Position numbers and translations under genes: made by a program. Below are positions 53,080-61,577 of a stretch of DNA of 64,000 nt, piece by piece (the first letter of the stretch is position 1; each line of letters begins with the position of its first letter). Source of the DNA: Streptosporangium canum (GTDB lineage Bacteria > Actinomycetota > Actinomycetes > Streptosporangiales > Streptosporangiaceae); contig NZ_FOQY01000011.1 in assembly GCF_900113865.1 (NCBI RefSeq), positions 185,776 through 249,775 of the forward strand, written 5' to 3'. The notes under the pieces are model-generated. The model worked only from the letters and a program-made list of their open reading frames with translations. It had not been told where the DNA came from and made no database searches.

Positions 53080-54186
53080 ATGATTGCTGAAGCAGGCGTT
53101 TCCGGATGGCGCGACGGGATGCGCATCGTGATGATCGCTCCCCCCTGGTACGACGTACCGCCCCACGGGTACGGGGGCATCGAGTCGATGATGGCCGAGC
53201 TCGTCGCCGGCCTGTCCCGGCGCGGGCACGACGTCACCCTCATCGGGGCGGGCCGGGCCGGGACGTCCGCGCGGTTCCTGCCCACCTACGTCCCGGCGCC
53301 CTCCGCGCGGATCGGCGAGTCGATGCCCGAGGTGCTGCACGCGGCCCTGGCGCATGACATCGTCTCCGGCCTCGACGCCGACATCGTCCACGACCACTCG
53401 CTGGCCGGGCCGCTGACCGCGGCCTCGCGGAGCGTGCCGACCCTTGTCACCTGTCACGGGGAGGTGGACGGCGAGCTCGGCGAGTACTACCGGGTGCTCT
53501 ACGACACCGTGTCGATGGTCGGCATCTCCGAGGCGCAGCGGCGGATCGCCCCGGACCTGAACTGGGCCGGAGTGGTCTACAACGCCGTCGAGACGGACTC
53601 CTTCCCCTTTCGGGAGGACAAGGAGGACTGGGTGCTGTGGCTGGGCAGGTTCAACGAGGACAAGGGCGCCCATCTGGCCATCGACGCCGCTCGGGCGGCG
53701 GGGCGGCGGATCCTGCTCGCGGGCAAGCTCACCGAGCAGATGGAGCACGACTACTTCGAGGAGCACGTCAGGCCCCGGCTCGGCCCCGACGCCGAGTATG
53801 TCGGCGAGGCCGACGCCTCCCGCAAGCGCGAGCTGCTGTCGGCGGCCCGCTGCCTGGTCTTCCCGATCACCTGGGAGGAGCCGTTCGGCATGGTCATGAT
53901 CGAGGCCATGGCGTGCGGCACCCCCGTGGTCGCCCTCAACCGGGGGGCCGTGCCCGAGGTGGTCGTGGACGGGGTCACCGGGTTCGTCCGGAGCCATGTC
54001 GAGGAGCTGCCCGAGGCCGTCGAGGCGGCCGGCACGCTCGACCCGCGTGCCTGCCGGTCGCATGTCCGGAGCCGTTTCGACGCCGAGGTGATGACCGAGG
54101 AGTACGAGAAGATCTACCGCCGGGTGATCAGCGGTCTCGCCGACCCCACCGAGGGAGGCATGAGCCTGGCACTGCCCGCCAACTGA
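53080..54186 (+). CDS. GT4 family glycosyltransferase
   Basis: 368 residues, GT-B fold. N-terminal IVMIAPPWYDVPPHGYGGIESMMAELV (Gly-rich acceptor/donor loop), middle ADIVHDHSLAGPL, then WLGRFNEDKGAHLAIDAAR and the EX7E signature in FPITWEEPFGMVMIEAMACGTPVVAL (first and last Glu bind donor sugar). The substrate is not predictable; its position after a debranching enzyme suggests an alpha-glucan or compatible-solute role. The ATG at 53080 has GAGG five bases upstream. Confidence 0.9.
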   Translation: MIAEAGVSGWRDGMRIVMIAPPWYDVPPHGYGGIESMMAELVAGLSRRGHDVTLIGAGRAGTSARFLPTYVPAPSARIGESMPEVLHAALAHDIVSGLDADIVHDHSLAGPLTAASRSVPTLVTCHGEVDGELGEYYRVLYDTVSMVGISEAQRRIAPDLNWAGVVYNAVETDSFPFREDKEDWVLWLGRFNEDKGAHLAIDAARAAGRRILLAGKLTEQMEHDYFEEHVRPRLGPDAEYVGEADASRKRELLSAARCLVFPITWEEPFGMVMIEAMACGTPVVALNRGAVPEVVVDGVTGFVRSHVEELPEAVEAAGTLDPRACRSHVRSRFDAEVMTEEYEKIYRRVISGLADPTEGGMSLALPAN

Positions 54187-54255
54187 TGGCCCGTCACCGA
54201 AGCTCGGACGGGTGATCGATCTCCTGGGGTCACCCGTCGGGCCGGCTGCTTCCGC

Positions 54256-54372
54256 ATGGTCGCGCGGCGCAGCGGGCTTGGCACCGCCGCCAATCTGCGC
54301 ACGCTCATGCGTCGCGCGACCGGCATCACTCCGTCGGCCTACAGGCGCCGGTTCGGGCCTGAGGTGAGTTGA
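54256..54372 (+). pseudogene. AraC-family regulator, C-terminal fragment
   Basis: 38 codons reading MVARRSGLGTAANLRTLMRRATGITPSAYRRRFGPEVS to a stop, the second helix-turn-helix of AraC/GlxA-like regulators. All upstream domains are missing. A terminator follows directly. Confidence 0.7.
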
Positions 54373-54376
54373 CGGC

Positions 54377-54417
54377 GGGGCGTCCTCTTCCGGCAGACGA
54401 CCGGAAAAGGACGCCCC
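54377..54417. terminator. Strong hairpin terminator
   Basis: A 17-bp stem with one mismatch (GGGGCGTCCTCTTCCGG / CCGGAAAAGGACGCCCC) and a 7-base loop, just after the AraC remnant. It may also end transcripts of the GNAT gene coming from the right. Confidence 0.8.
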
Positions 54418-54490
54418 AGCGTCGGCTGTCACCAGGGGGAGGCGGTTGTGGCCCGGGGACGGCCGCGGTCTCCTCCCCGGAGGTCCTGGA

Positions 54491-55060
54491 TCAGACTCCG
54501 AACGCGGCCGGGTAGCGGATGGTGCCGGACGGCACGGGCACGGCGGGGTCGAGGACGAGCGCCATCATGTACTTGTCCTCGACGTCGAAGGGGGGACGGA
54601 TGGAATGGCCGGAGGCCGGGGTGAAGCCGAAACGCGGGTAGTAGTCGGCGTGGCCGAGCACGAGCACGAGGTTCTCGCCCTGCTCACGGGCGGCGTCGAG
54701 GGCGGCGCGGATGGCGGCGGAACCGGCGCCGCGCCGCTGGTGCTCGGGCCGTACCGCGCACGGGCCCAGGGTGAGCGCCGCAGAGCCGTCGACGTGGCAG
54801 CGGGTGAGCAGCGCGAATCCGGCGATGGAACCGTCGGGCGCCTCGGTGACCCAGGACAGGCTGGGGATCCACGCCTGCCGGTCGGCGCGCAGGGCCTCGA
54901 CCAGGTCGGCCTCGTGCGAGGTGGGGAAGGCCGCGAGGTTGGCCTCGCGGATCTGGGCGAGGTCGGCGGCGGTCTCAGGGCGGGTGATCCAGGAAGTGGC
55001 CATGGGGGTATTCGAGTCCGTTTCTGTGCTTGCCTGGGGGCGCGGGATGTGGCCGGTCAT
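54491..55060 (-). CDS. GNAT-family N-acetyltransferase
   Basis: 189 residues. GNAT core: ITRPETAADLAQIREANLAAF, ALTLGPCAVRPEHQRRGAGSAAIRAALDAA (the QRRGAGS acetyl-CoA loop is intact) and LVLVLGHADYYPRFGFTPAS. The GHxxYYPRFGF segment is typical of YhbS-like acetyltransferases. The ATG at 55060 overlaps the rsgA stop (ATGA), so translation is coupled. The substrate is unknown; the link to rsgA hints at a ribosomal or translation role, which is only an inference. Confidence 0.9.
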   Translation of the reverse strand: MTGHIPRPQASTETDSNTPMATSWITRPETAADLAQIREANLAAFPTSHEADLVEALRADRQAWIPSLSWVTEAPDGSIAGFALLTRCHVDGSAALTLGPCAVRPEHQRRGAGSAAIRAALDAAREQGENLVLVLGHADYYPRFGFTPASGHSIRPPFDVEDKYMMALVLDPAVPVPSGTIRYPAAFGV

Positions 55061-56139
55061 GACTGCTGGTCCCTGAACTTGTAGGTCGCGCGCAGATGGC
55101 TGGTGATGGCCTTCTGCTGGTTGGTGCGTTCGCCGCGCAGCCGGGCATCGGTGCGCGAGGCCGCCCACGCGTTCTCGCGTTGCAGCTTGCGGTAGCTGTT
55201 CAGGCGGCGCTCGGTCAGCTTGCCCGCCTGGATGGCGGCCTGGACGGCGCAACCTGGTTCGGTGTCGTGGGCGCAGTCGCCGAAGCGGCAGTCCCGGGCG
55301 AGGCGTTCGATCTCGGCGAAGACCTGTTCCAGGCCGTCGGCGGCGTCGTACAGGCTGATCCCGCGCAGGCCGGGCGTGTCGATGAGGACACCGCCACCGG
55401 GAAGGGGAACCAGTTCGCGGCGGACGGTGGTGTGGCGACCCTTGCCGTCCTGCGCCCGTACCTCGCCGATGGCCAGAAGCTCGTCGCCGAGCAGCGCGTT
55501 GCCGAGGCTGGACTTGCCCGCGCCCGAGGATCCGAGCAGGACCGTGGTTCCGCTCAGCAACGCGGTCAGTACATCGATGTTCTGGCCGGTGGTCACGCTG
55601 GTGACCAGGATGTCCACACCTGGCGCCAGCTCGCTCGCTTCGGCGTGCACGGCGTCGGCGTCGGCGGCCAGATCCGCCTTGGTCAAGACGATCAGCGGCC
55701 TGGCGCCGCTCTCCCACGCCAGGGCCAGCAGCCGCTCCAGCCGGGCCGCGTCCAGCGCGGTGGCCAGTGAGACGGCGAGGACGACGGTGTCGATGTTGGC
55801 GGCCAGCACCTGCCCGTGGGAGGTGCGTGACGCCGACGAGCGCACGATCGCGCTATGACGCGGCAGCAGGGCCACCAGTTCCGGCTCCCGGCCCCGGCGC
55901 AGCGCGGCCCAGTCACCGGTGCAGGGCGCCAGGAGCGGGTCCGGCGAGTACAGCGCCGTGAGGGCGGCCCGGACCGGGCCGGACCCGGTGACCGCGTCAC
56001 ACAGGCCGCGATCCACCCGTGCGATCCGGGCCGGTACCAGGCCGGCCTCGCGGTGTTCGGCGAAGGAGTTGTCGAGTGTTTCCGTCCATCCGTACCGGGA
56101 CAGGCCGGCGTCGGATGGATCGGTGAAGAGGTTTGGCAA
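55057..56139 (-). CDS. rsgA: Small-subunit-dependent ribosome maturation GTPase RsgA
   Basis: 360 residues, circularly permuted GTPase. Order: OB-like N-terminal domain, G4 LTKADLAAD, G1 GSSGAGKSSLGNALLG, a GRHTT switch, G3 DTPGLRG, and the zinc knuckle CRFGDCAHDTEPGC. It helps late 30S subunit assembly. The start is a TTG at 56139 with AAGGTG upstream. A short ORF with a strong ribosome site lies 90 bp upstream on the same strand. The GNAT gene follows in overlap. Confidence 0.95.
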   Translation of the reverse strand: MPNLFTDPSDAGLSRYGWTETLDNSFAEHREAGLVPARIARVDRGLCDAVTGSGPVRAALTALYSPDPLLAPCTGDWAALRRGREPELVALLPRHSAIVRSSASRTSHGQVLAANIDTVVLAVSLATALDAARLERLLALAWESGARPLIVLTKADLAADADAVHAEASELAPGVDILVTSVTTGQNIDVLTALLSGTTVLLGSSGAGKSSLGNALLGDELLAIGEVRAQDGKGRHTTVRRELVPLPGGGVLIDTPGLRGISLYDAADGLEQVFAEIERLARDCRFGDCAHDTEPGCAVQAAIQAGKLTERRLNSYRKLQRENAWAASRTDARLRGERTNQQKAITSHLRATYKFRDQQS

Positions 56140-56231
56140 CGTGAGACACCTTGCGGGAAGGGGCCCCGACGAGACGCAGACATCACCCCCGCCTCGTAAG
56201 CCGGACGGCTACGGCGAGGGGAAGAAGTGGG

Positions 56232-56300
56232 TCAGACCGGGGCCCGGGACGTGAGGAATGTCCGGGCGCTGCACACGGCAGCGGTCTTCACCGCGGTCAT
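56232..56300 (-). CDS. Possible leader peptide upstream of rsgA
   Basis: A 22-codon ORF, ATG to TGA, with a near-perfect ribosome site (GGGAGGTGAGG, seven bases before the ATG). The peptide begins MTAVKTAAVCSARTF and ends in RAPV. It is followed by a GC-palindrome at its stop and, at 56169-56197, a stem ACGAGACG/CGCCTCGT close to the rsgA start. The layout suits translation-dependent attenuation of rsgA. Function is inferred from position only. Confidence 0.5.
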   Translation of the reverse strand: MTAVKTAAVCSARTFLTSRAPV

Positions 56301-56462
56301 CAAACCTCACCTCCCTCTCATCCGGAAATCCAACACCTAAACGATCAGCACTCTAGCACTCCCCGCGGGATGCCTGTCACGGATTCCTGCGCCGGAGGGT
56401 CGGGAACTTCGCGTCCAGGCACCCTATGTTGGGGTGACGATATTTTCGGCGGAGGGACGGCC

Positions 56463-57236
56463 ATGGGTGAGTTCGTGCGGGTGGAGACGGCCGAGGGGAT
56501 CGCGACGATCAGGCTGGACCGGCCGAAGATGAACGCGCTCAACCGGCAGGTGCAGGAGGAGATCGCGGCCTGTGCCCGGCAGGTGGACGCCGACCCCGGT
56601 GTCCACGCCGTGGTCCTCTACGGCGGGGAGCGGGTCTTCGCCGCCGGCGCCGACATCAAGGAGATGGCCGACATGTCCTATGCGGACATGGCGGCGCACT
56701 CCGCGGTGCTGCAGGACTGCTTCACCGCCGTCGCGGAGATCGGCAAGCCGGTCATCGCCGCGGTGACCGGCTACGCCCTGGGCGGCGGCTGCGAGCTCGC
56801 CCTGTGCGCCGACATCCGCATCGCGGGTGAGTCGGCCAAGCTCGGCCAGCCGGAGATCCTGCTCGGCATCATCCCCGGGGCGGGCGGCACCCAGCGCCTG
56901 CCCCGGCTGGTCGGCCCCGCCAGGGCCAAGGACCTCATCTTCACCGGCCGTCACGTGCCGGCCGCCGAGGCGCTGCAGATCGGGCTGGTCGACCGGGTCG
57001 TCCCCGACGCCGACGTCTACACCGAGGCGCTCGCCTACGCCGCCACGTTCGCCGGCGGCCCGGCCCTGGCGCTGCGCGCCGCCAAGCAGGCCGTCGACCG
57101 CGGCCTGGAGGTGGACCTGAACAGCGGCCTGGAGATCGAGCGCCTGCAGTTCTCGGCCCTGTTCGCCACCGAGGACGCCAAGATCGGCATGCGCGCCTTC
57201 GCGGAGAAGTCCCAGGCGAAGTTCACCGGCCGCTGA
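56463..57236 (+). CDS. Enoyl-CoA hydratase/isomerase family protein
   Basis: 257 residues, a crotonase. [14 protein letters not shown] at the N-terminus, the oxyanion-hole segments [12 protein letters not shown] and [17 protein letters not shown], and catalytic Glu residues in [26 protein letters not shown]. It hydrates trans-2-enoyl-CoA in beta-oxidation; both crotonase Glu residues are present. The ATG at 56463 has GGAGGG ahead. No other beta-oxidation gene is nearby. Confidence 0.92.
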   Translation: MGEFVRVETAEGIATIRLDRPKMNALNRQVQEEIAACARQVDADPGVHAVVLYGGERVFAAGADIKEMADMSYADMAAHSAVLQDCFTAVAEIGKPVIAAVTGYALGGGCELALCADIRIAGESAKLGQPEILLGIIPGAGGTQRLPRLVGPARAKDLIFTGRHVPAAEALQIGLVDRVVPDADVYTEALAYAATFAGGPALALRAAKQAVDRGLEVDLNSGLEIERLQFSALFATEDAKIGMRAFAEKSQAKFTGR

Positions 57237-57265
57237 CGCGCGTCCCGGAAGGCGGATGACAGCGC

Positions 57266-57397
57266 CGGTCCGGGCCCGCGACGTGGTGACACCGGCATCG
57301 GTCCGGGCCCGCGACGTGGTGACACCGGCATCGGTCCGGGCCCGCGACGTGGTGACACCCGGATCGGTCCGGGCCCGCGACCCGGTGACATCCGCAT
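57266..57397. repeat. Four 33-bp tandem repeats
   Basis: Units start at 57266, 57299, 57332 and 57365 with consensus cggtccgggcccgcgacgtg followed by gtgacaccggcat. The first two copies are identical and the last two have diverged. No spacer is present, so it is not a CRISPR. It lies between the hydratase gene and the PP-loop operon, within an approximately 235-bp gap that holds no supported gene. Confidence 0.92.
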
Positions 57398-57471
57398 CGG
57401 CCTGAATCGGGGATCCGGATGTCGGTGGGACCGTCCTGGTAGATCAAGCTTTGCCGGTATCGTGCCAGACT

Positions 57472-57897
57472 ATGGTTCGGTTGGTGAAGCGTGCTCTGAT
57501 GCCCGCCCCGCTCCGGCGGGCGGTGCGCGGGTGGTTCGACTCCCGATACGTCTCCCTGGCCGATCACCGTCAGGACATCAAGGACACGCTCCGGGAGGTC
57601 CAGACGCTGGGCCGGGAGGTCACCGCGCTGCGGGCCGAGATCGACAGGCTCCGGGAGCGGGTGGCCAAGGCCGGCGTGGACCAGGCCCAGGCCAGGCGCT
57701 GGGACGACGCCCATCGCCTGGCCCAGGAGACCGCGGTCGCGATGGACGGGGTGCTCCAGAACGAGGTGCTGCTCTGGCAGGCCGTGGACCGCCTGCCCGC
57801 TCCGGGCCCGGACCGCTCCCCAGGGCAGGCCATAGACCGCCTGCCCGGCGGCACGCCCGCCCCGGGCCCGGAGCGCTCCTCCGGGGGGCCCGCGTGA
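57472..57897 (+). CDS. Coiled-coil protein of unknown function
   Basis: 141 residues. A basic N-terminus (VRLVKRALMPAPLRRAVRG), a coiled-coil from about residue 30 to 70 (HRQDIKDTLREVQTLGREVTALRAEIDRLRERV), and a Pro/Gly-rich tail with two similar DRLP-x-GPxRSxG units. No known family recognised. The ATG at 57472 has no ribosome site, and a TATCGT eight bases upstream hints at a leaderless start. Its stop overlaps the next start (GTGA). It heads the PP-loop/M55/oxidase operon and could be an adaptor. Confidence 0.65.
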   Translation: MVRLVKRALMPAPLRRAVRGWFDSRYVSLADHRQDIKDTLREVQTLGREVTALRAEIDRLRERVAKAGVDQAQARRWDDAHRLAQETAVAMDGVLQNEVLLWQAVDRLPAPGPDRSPGQAIDRLPGGTPAPGPERSSGGPA

Positions 57898-59117
57898 GGG
57901 TCACCTGGGCGGCCGACGGCGGCGTCTGGCGTCTCACCTTCCGGCTGGACCCCGAGGACGAGATCACCGGGTTCTGCGCCGACGGCCAGCCCCTGCGCCT
58001 GGCCACGAACTCCTTCCGGGTCGAGCTGCCGCGCGCGCCGTACGACATCCACCCCGACCTGCGGGCCCTCGCCGCGTGGACCGTCGTCGCGCCGTGGACG
58101 CGGCGCGCGATCGTCTTCGACCGGCCGGTCTCGCCGGAGTTCGCCGCGGCGATCCAGTCGGGCTGGGGGATCGAGGCGGGGCCCGTCGGCGGGACGCCGC
58201 GGTCCGGCGGCAGGCTGGCGATCTCCTACAGCGGCGGCGCCGACTCCGCGGCGGTGGCCGCGATGCTGCCCGACGCGCCGTTCGTCCACTTCCAGCGGGT
58301 CTCCCACCCGCGCGTGCCCAACCGCTGGACCCACTACCGCGCCGACGTGCTGGCCTCGCTGGCCGCGGCGACCGGCCGCGAGCTCACCGTCGTCCGCTCC
58401 GATCTGGAGTTCACGCTCGCCGAGCCCCGGCCCGGCTACCCCGAGCACCACGCGGTGGCGGCCGGGGCGCTGCTGCTGGCCGACGAGCTCGACCTGGGCG
58501 GCCTGGCCTTCGGCTACGAGCTGGGTTCGCGCTGGCTGGGCGGGGACCGCTACCTGCTCCGCTACACCCCCGACAACCTGATGTGGTCCCCGCACGGCGC
58601 CTGGGGCCGGGCCTTCGCCGCGGCGGGCCTGCACATCGTGCTCCCGGTCGGCGGGGTGAGCGAGGCCGTCACCATGCGCCTGGCCCTGGAGTCGGACCTG
58701 CGCGAGCAGGTCCGCTGGTGCCTGCGCGGGGTGAACGGTCCCTGCGGCACCTGCGGCAAGTGCCTCTACAAGGAGCTCATCCAGGCCGCCGTCGAACGCC
58801 GCCCGCTGCGCACCACGGTCGCTCCGGGCCGTCCGGTCGCGCGCAAGTGGCAGGAGCCCCCGCCGTACGGCGGGCAGGAGATGATCGAGTACGGCTGCGC
58901 GCGGGTGCCCGGCATCGAGGACACGCTTTTCGGCAGGGCGGCGGGCTTCCTGGGCGCGACCGAGGAGTCGACGGCCTGGTTGGACCGCTGCTACCCGCCC
59001 GCGATCGAGGAGATCCCCGAGCCGTGGCGCGAGCAGGTCCGCGACTTCGTCGCGGGAGAGGTCGGGTTCATGAGCGACGACGAGGCACGCCGCGTCGAGA
59101 CCTGGGGGATGTCGTGA
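57894..59117 (+). CDS. PP-loop ATPase-like protein (DUF6395-like)
   Basis: 407 residues. The ATP pyrophosphatase PP-loop is at residues 113-118 (SYSGGADSAAV). A probable zinc site follows: Cys276, then CGTCGKC at 284-290. The first 100 residues (VRVTWAADGGVWRLTFRLDP) form a separate beta-rich domain. PP-loop enzymes adenylate carboxyl or carbonyl groups, as in amidation, thiolation or peptide-bond formation; here the substrate is unknown. GTG start overlapping the coiled-coil gene, and GTGA overlap with the M55 gene after it. Confidence 0.82.
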   Translation: MRVTWAADGGVWRLTFRLDPEDEITGFCADGQPLRLATNSFRVELPRAPYDIHPDLRALAAWTVVAPWTRRAIVFDRPVSPEFAAAIQSGWGIEAGPVGGTPRSGGRLAISYSGGADSAAVAAMLPDAPFVHFQRVSHPRVPNRWTHYRADVLASLAAATGRELTVVRSDLEFTLAEPRPGYPEHHAVAAGALLLADELDLGGLAFGYELGSRWLGGDRYLLRYTPDNLMWSPHGAWGRAFAAAGLHIVLPVGGVSEAVTMRLALESDLREQVRWCLRGVNGPCGTCGKCLYKELIQAAVERRPLRTTVAPGRPVARKWQEPPPYGGQEMIEYGCARVPGIEDTLFGRAAGFLGATEESTAWLDRCYPPAIEEIPEPWREQVRDFVAGEVGFMSDDEARRVETWGMS

Positions 59118-59956
59118 AGGTATATGTCTCGGTGGACATGGAAGGCGTGACGGGGCTGACCGACCCCGAGGAGATGCACGCCGGGGGCCGGGGGTACGAA
59201 CGCGGCTGCGAGCTGATGACCGGTGACGCCAACGCGGTCATCCAGGGCGCCTTCGACGCCGGAGCCGAGGCCGTGCGCGTCAACGACGCGCACGGGTCGG
59301 TCAAGAACCTCAGGATCGACCTGCTCGACGAGCGGGCCACGCTGATCCGGGGGCCGGGCAAGCCGCTGCGGATGGGGCAGGGACTCGACCGGAGCTACCG
59401 GGCGGCCTGCTTCGCCGGCTACCACGCGCGGGCCGGGGTCCAGCACGGGGTCCTCAACCACACCTGGATGGGCAAGGAGATCCAGAACGTCTACCTCAAC
59501 GGCGAGGTCTGCGGCGAGACCCGCCTGGTGGCGTCGTTCGCCGGGTCGCTCGGCGTGCCGGTGGCCCTGGTGACCGGCGACGAGGCCGTCTGCGAGGAGG
59601 CCCGCGAGCTGCTCGGCGACGTCGAGACGGTCGCGGTCAAGAAGGGGGTCGACAGGTTCTCCGCCGAGCTCCTGCCGCCCGCCGTCGCCCAGGCCCGGAT
59701 CCGGGAGGCCGCCGCCCGCGCGCTCAACCGGGTCGCGGACTTCCGCCCGTGCGCCCCCGAGCCCCCGTTCACCCTCGGCGTCGAGTGGAACTCCACCGCG
59801 ATCGCCGCCGGATGCGCGCTCATCCCCGGCGTCAGGTCGGCGGGCCCCCGCCACACCGAGTTCGTCACCGACGACTTCTCCCAGATCATGGCGCTGATGG
59901 GCATCTTCTCCATGGTCGGCGGCCAGATCGCCTGCGGCAGCGGCGTGTACGGCTGA
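59114..59956 (+). CDS. M55 family D-aminopeptidase (DppA-like)
   Basis: 280 residues. Zinc ligands of the DppA family are all present: Asp8 and Glu10 (YVSVDMEGVTG), His60 (VNDAHGSV), His104 (GYHARAG) and a Glu in LNGEVCGE; the catalytic His is in HGVLNHTW. DppA releases N-terminal D-amino acids such as D-Ala from short peptides. No signal peptide, so it acts in the cytoplasm. It overlaps the PP-loop gene by 4 bp and precedes the oxidase gene by 5 bp. Confidence 0.92.
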   Translation: MKVYVSVDMEGVTGLTDPEEMHAGGRGYERGCELMTGDANAVIQGAFDAGAEAVRVNDAHGSVKNLRIDLLDERATLIRGPGKPLRMGQGLDRSYRAACFAGYHARAGVQHGVLNHTWMGKEIQNVYLNGEVCGETRLVASFAGSLGVPVALVTGDEAVCEEARELLGDVETVAVKKGVDRFSAELLPPAVAQARIREAAARALNRVADFRPCAPEPPFTLGVEWNSTAIAAGCALIPGVRSAGPRHTEFVTDDFSQIMALMGIFSMVGGQIACGSGVYG

Positions 59957-59961
59957 CGCGC

Positions 59962-61524
59962 ATGAGTGAGTCCAAAGTGATGACGCGCAGGGCGCTGCTG
60001 GTCGGCGTGGGCGCGGCCGGCGGCGCCGGAGCCATGTTCGCGGCCATGGGGGCGCTGGGCCTGGCCCCGGACGCCCAGGAGAAGGACTTCGTCCCCCCGC
60101 AGCCCTCCGACTTCTCGCTGCGCGGCCGGGCCGCGGCGAAGGTGGTGGTCCTCGGAGCCGGGGTCGCCGGGCTGACCTGCGCCTACGAGCTGGGCAAGGC
60201 CGGATACGACTGCACGGTCCTGGAGGCCGCCGACCGGGTGGGGGGCAGGAACCTCACGCTGCGCCGCGGGGACCGGCTGCCCGAGACGGGCGGGGAGACC
60301 CAGACGGCGGAGTTCGAGGAGGGGACCTACTTCAACGCCGGGCCGGGCCGGATCGCGCAGTGGATGGTCGCCATGGACTACTGCCGCGAGCTGGGCGTGC
60401 CCATCGAGACGTTCGTCAACAACAACGCGTCGGCGTACGTCTACACGGGGGGCATGAAGGCTCCGGCGCGGGCGCGCACGGCACGGGCGGACCTCTACGG
60501 CTACGTCGCCGAGCTGCTGGCCAAGGCCACCCACGCCGGTGCGCTGAACCGCCGGCTGACCAAGGACGACCGCGAGCGGCTGGCGGAGTTCCTGCGGCGC
60601 TTCGGCGACCTCGGCCCCGACCTGACCTACGGGGGTTCCACCCGCCGCGGTTTCGAGACCTACCCCGGCGTCACCGGCGGCGTCCCCGCCGGCACGCCGC
60701 CCTCCCTGAGCGACGTGCTCTCGGCCGGCACGGGCCGGGCGCTCACGATGGACTTCGGCTACGAGCAGGCCATGCCGATGTTCCAGCCGGTGGGGGGCAT
60801 GGACGCGATCGTGACCGCGCTCGCCGGGGCGGTCGGCCGCGACCGGATCAGAACGGGTGCCCGGGTCACCGGTGTGAAGAACCTGCCCGACGGCGTCGAG
60901 GTCGCCTACCAGGGCGGCACGCTCCGCGCCGACTACTGCGTCGCCACCCTGCCGCCCCACCTGCTCGCCCGTCTCCCGCACAACCTGGGCGCCCCGATCA
61001 CCGCCGCGCTCCGCACCCCCGTCCCGGTCGCCGCGGGCAAGATCGGCCTGGAGTACGGCAGGCGCTGGTGGGAGATCGACGACCGCATCTACGGCGGGAT
61101 CACCGAGACCGACCTGGACATCACCCACATCTGGTACCCCTCCCACGGCTACCACTCCAGGAGCGGCCTGGTCGTCGGCTACTACAACACCGAGGCCAAC
61201 GCCGAGCTGTACGGCGGGCTGCCGCACCGGGACCGCCGGAACCGCGCGCTCACCCAGGGCAAGAAGATCCACGGCGACAAATACCGCGCCGAGCTCCGTT
61301 CCAGCGTTTCGATCGCCTGGCAGCGCCAGCCGCACATCGAGGGCGCCTGGGTCTACTGGCCCTCCCACCAGGGCGCCTTCGCCCTCCTGCAGCGTCCGGC
61401 CGGCCGGGTCTACTTCGCGGGCGACTGGCTCACCCACCTGATCGCCTGGCAGGCCGGGGCCATGGAGTCGGCCAGGAAGGCCGTCACCGAGCTGCACAGG
61501 CGGGTTCTGCAGACGACGTCCTGA
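59962..61524 (+). CDS. Tat-exported flavin amine/L-amino-acid oxidase
   Basis: 520 residues. Twin-arginine signal (VMTRRALLVGVGAAGGAGAMF), FAD-binding KVVVLGAGVAGLTCAYELGKAG and ADRVGGRNLT, substrate-domain landmarks FNAGPGRIAQW, and the C-terminal FAD motif VYFAGDWLTHLIAWQAGAMESA. This matches monoamine/L-amino-acid oxidases. The export signal separates it from its cytoplasmic operon partners. ATG at 59962, 5 bp after the M55 gene, with a weak ribosome site. Confidence 0.9.
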   Translation: MSESKVMTRRALLVGVGAAGGAGAMFAAMGALGLAPDAQEKDFVPPQPSDFSLRGRAAAKVVVLGAGVAGLTCAYELGKAGYDCTVLEAADRVGGRNLTLRRGDRLPETGGETQTAEFEEGTYFNAGPGRIAQWMVAMDYCRELGVPIETFVNNNASAYVYTGGMKAPARARTARADLYGYVAELLAKATHAGALNRRLTKDDRERLAEFLRRFGDLGPDLTYGGSTRRGFETYPGVTGGVPAGTPPSLSDVLSAGTGRALTMDFGYEQAMPMFQPVGGMDAIVTALAGAVGRDRIRTGARVTGVKNLPDGVEVAYQGGTLRADYCVATLPPHLLARLPHNLGAPITAALRTPVPVAAGKIGLEYGRRWWEIDDRIYGGITETDLDITHIWYPSHGYHSRSGLVVGYYNTEANAELYGGLPHRDRRNRALTQGKKIHGDKYRAELRSSVSIAWQRQPHIEGAWVYWPSHQGAFALLQRPAGRVYFAGDWLTHLIAWQAGAMESARKAVTELHRRVLQTTS

Positions 61525-61577
61525 GCCCGCCGCGCGGCCGTAAAGTCTCAGGGGCGAGTGATACGGAGGAGACGACG

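Noticed and set aside
57266-57397. CRISPR array
   Set aside because: Units abut without unique spacers and there are no cas genes; it is a simple tandem repeat.
57223-57714. Minus-strand ORF encoding CHHVAGPDRCR-type repeats
   Set aside because: The repeat peptide merely follows the 33-bp DNA repeat, and the rest is antisense to the coiled-coil gene.
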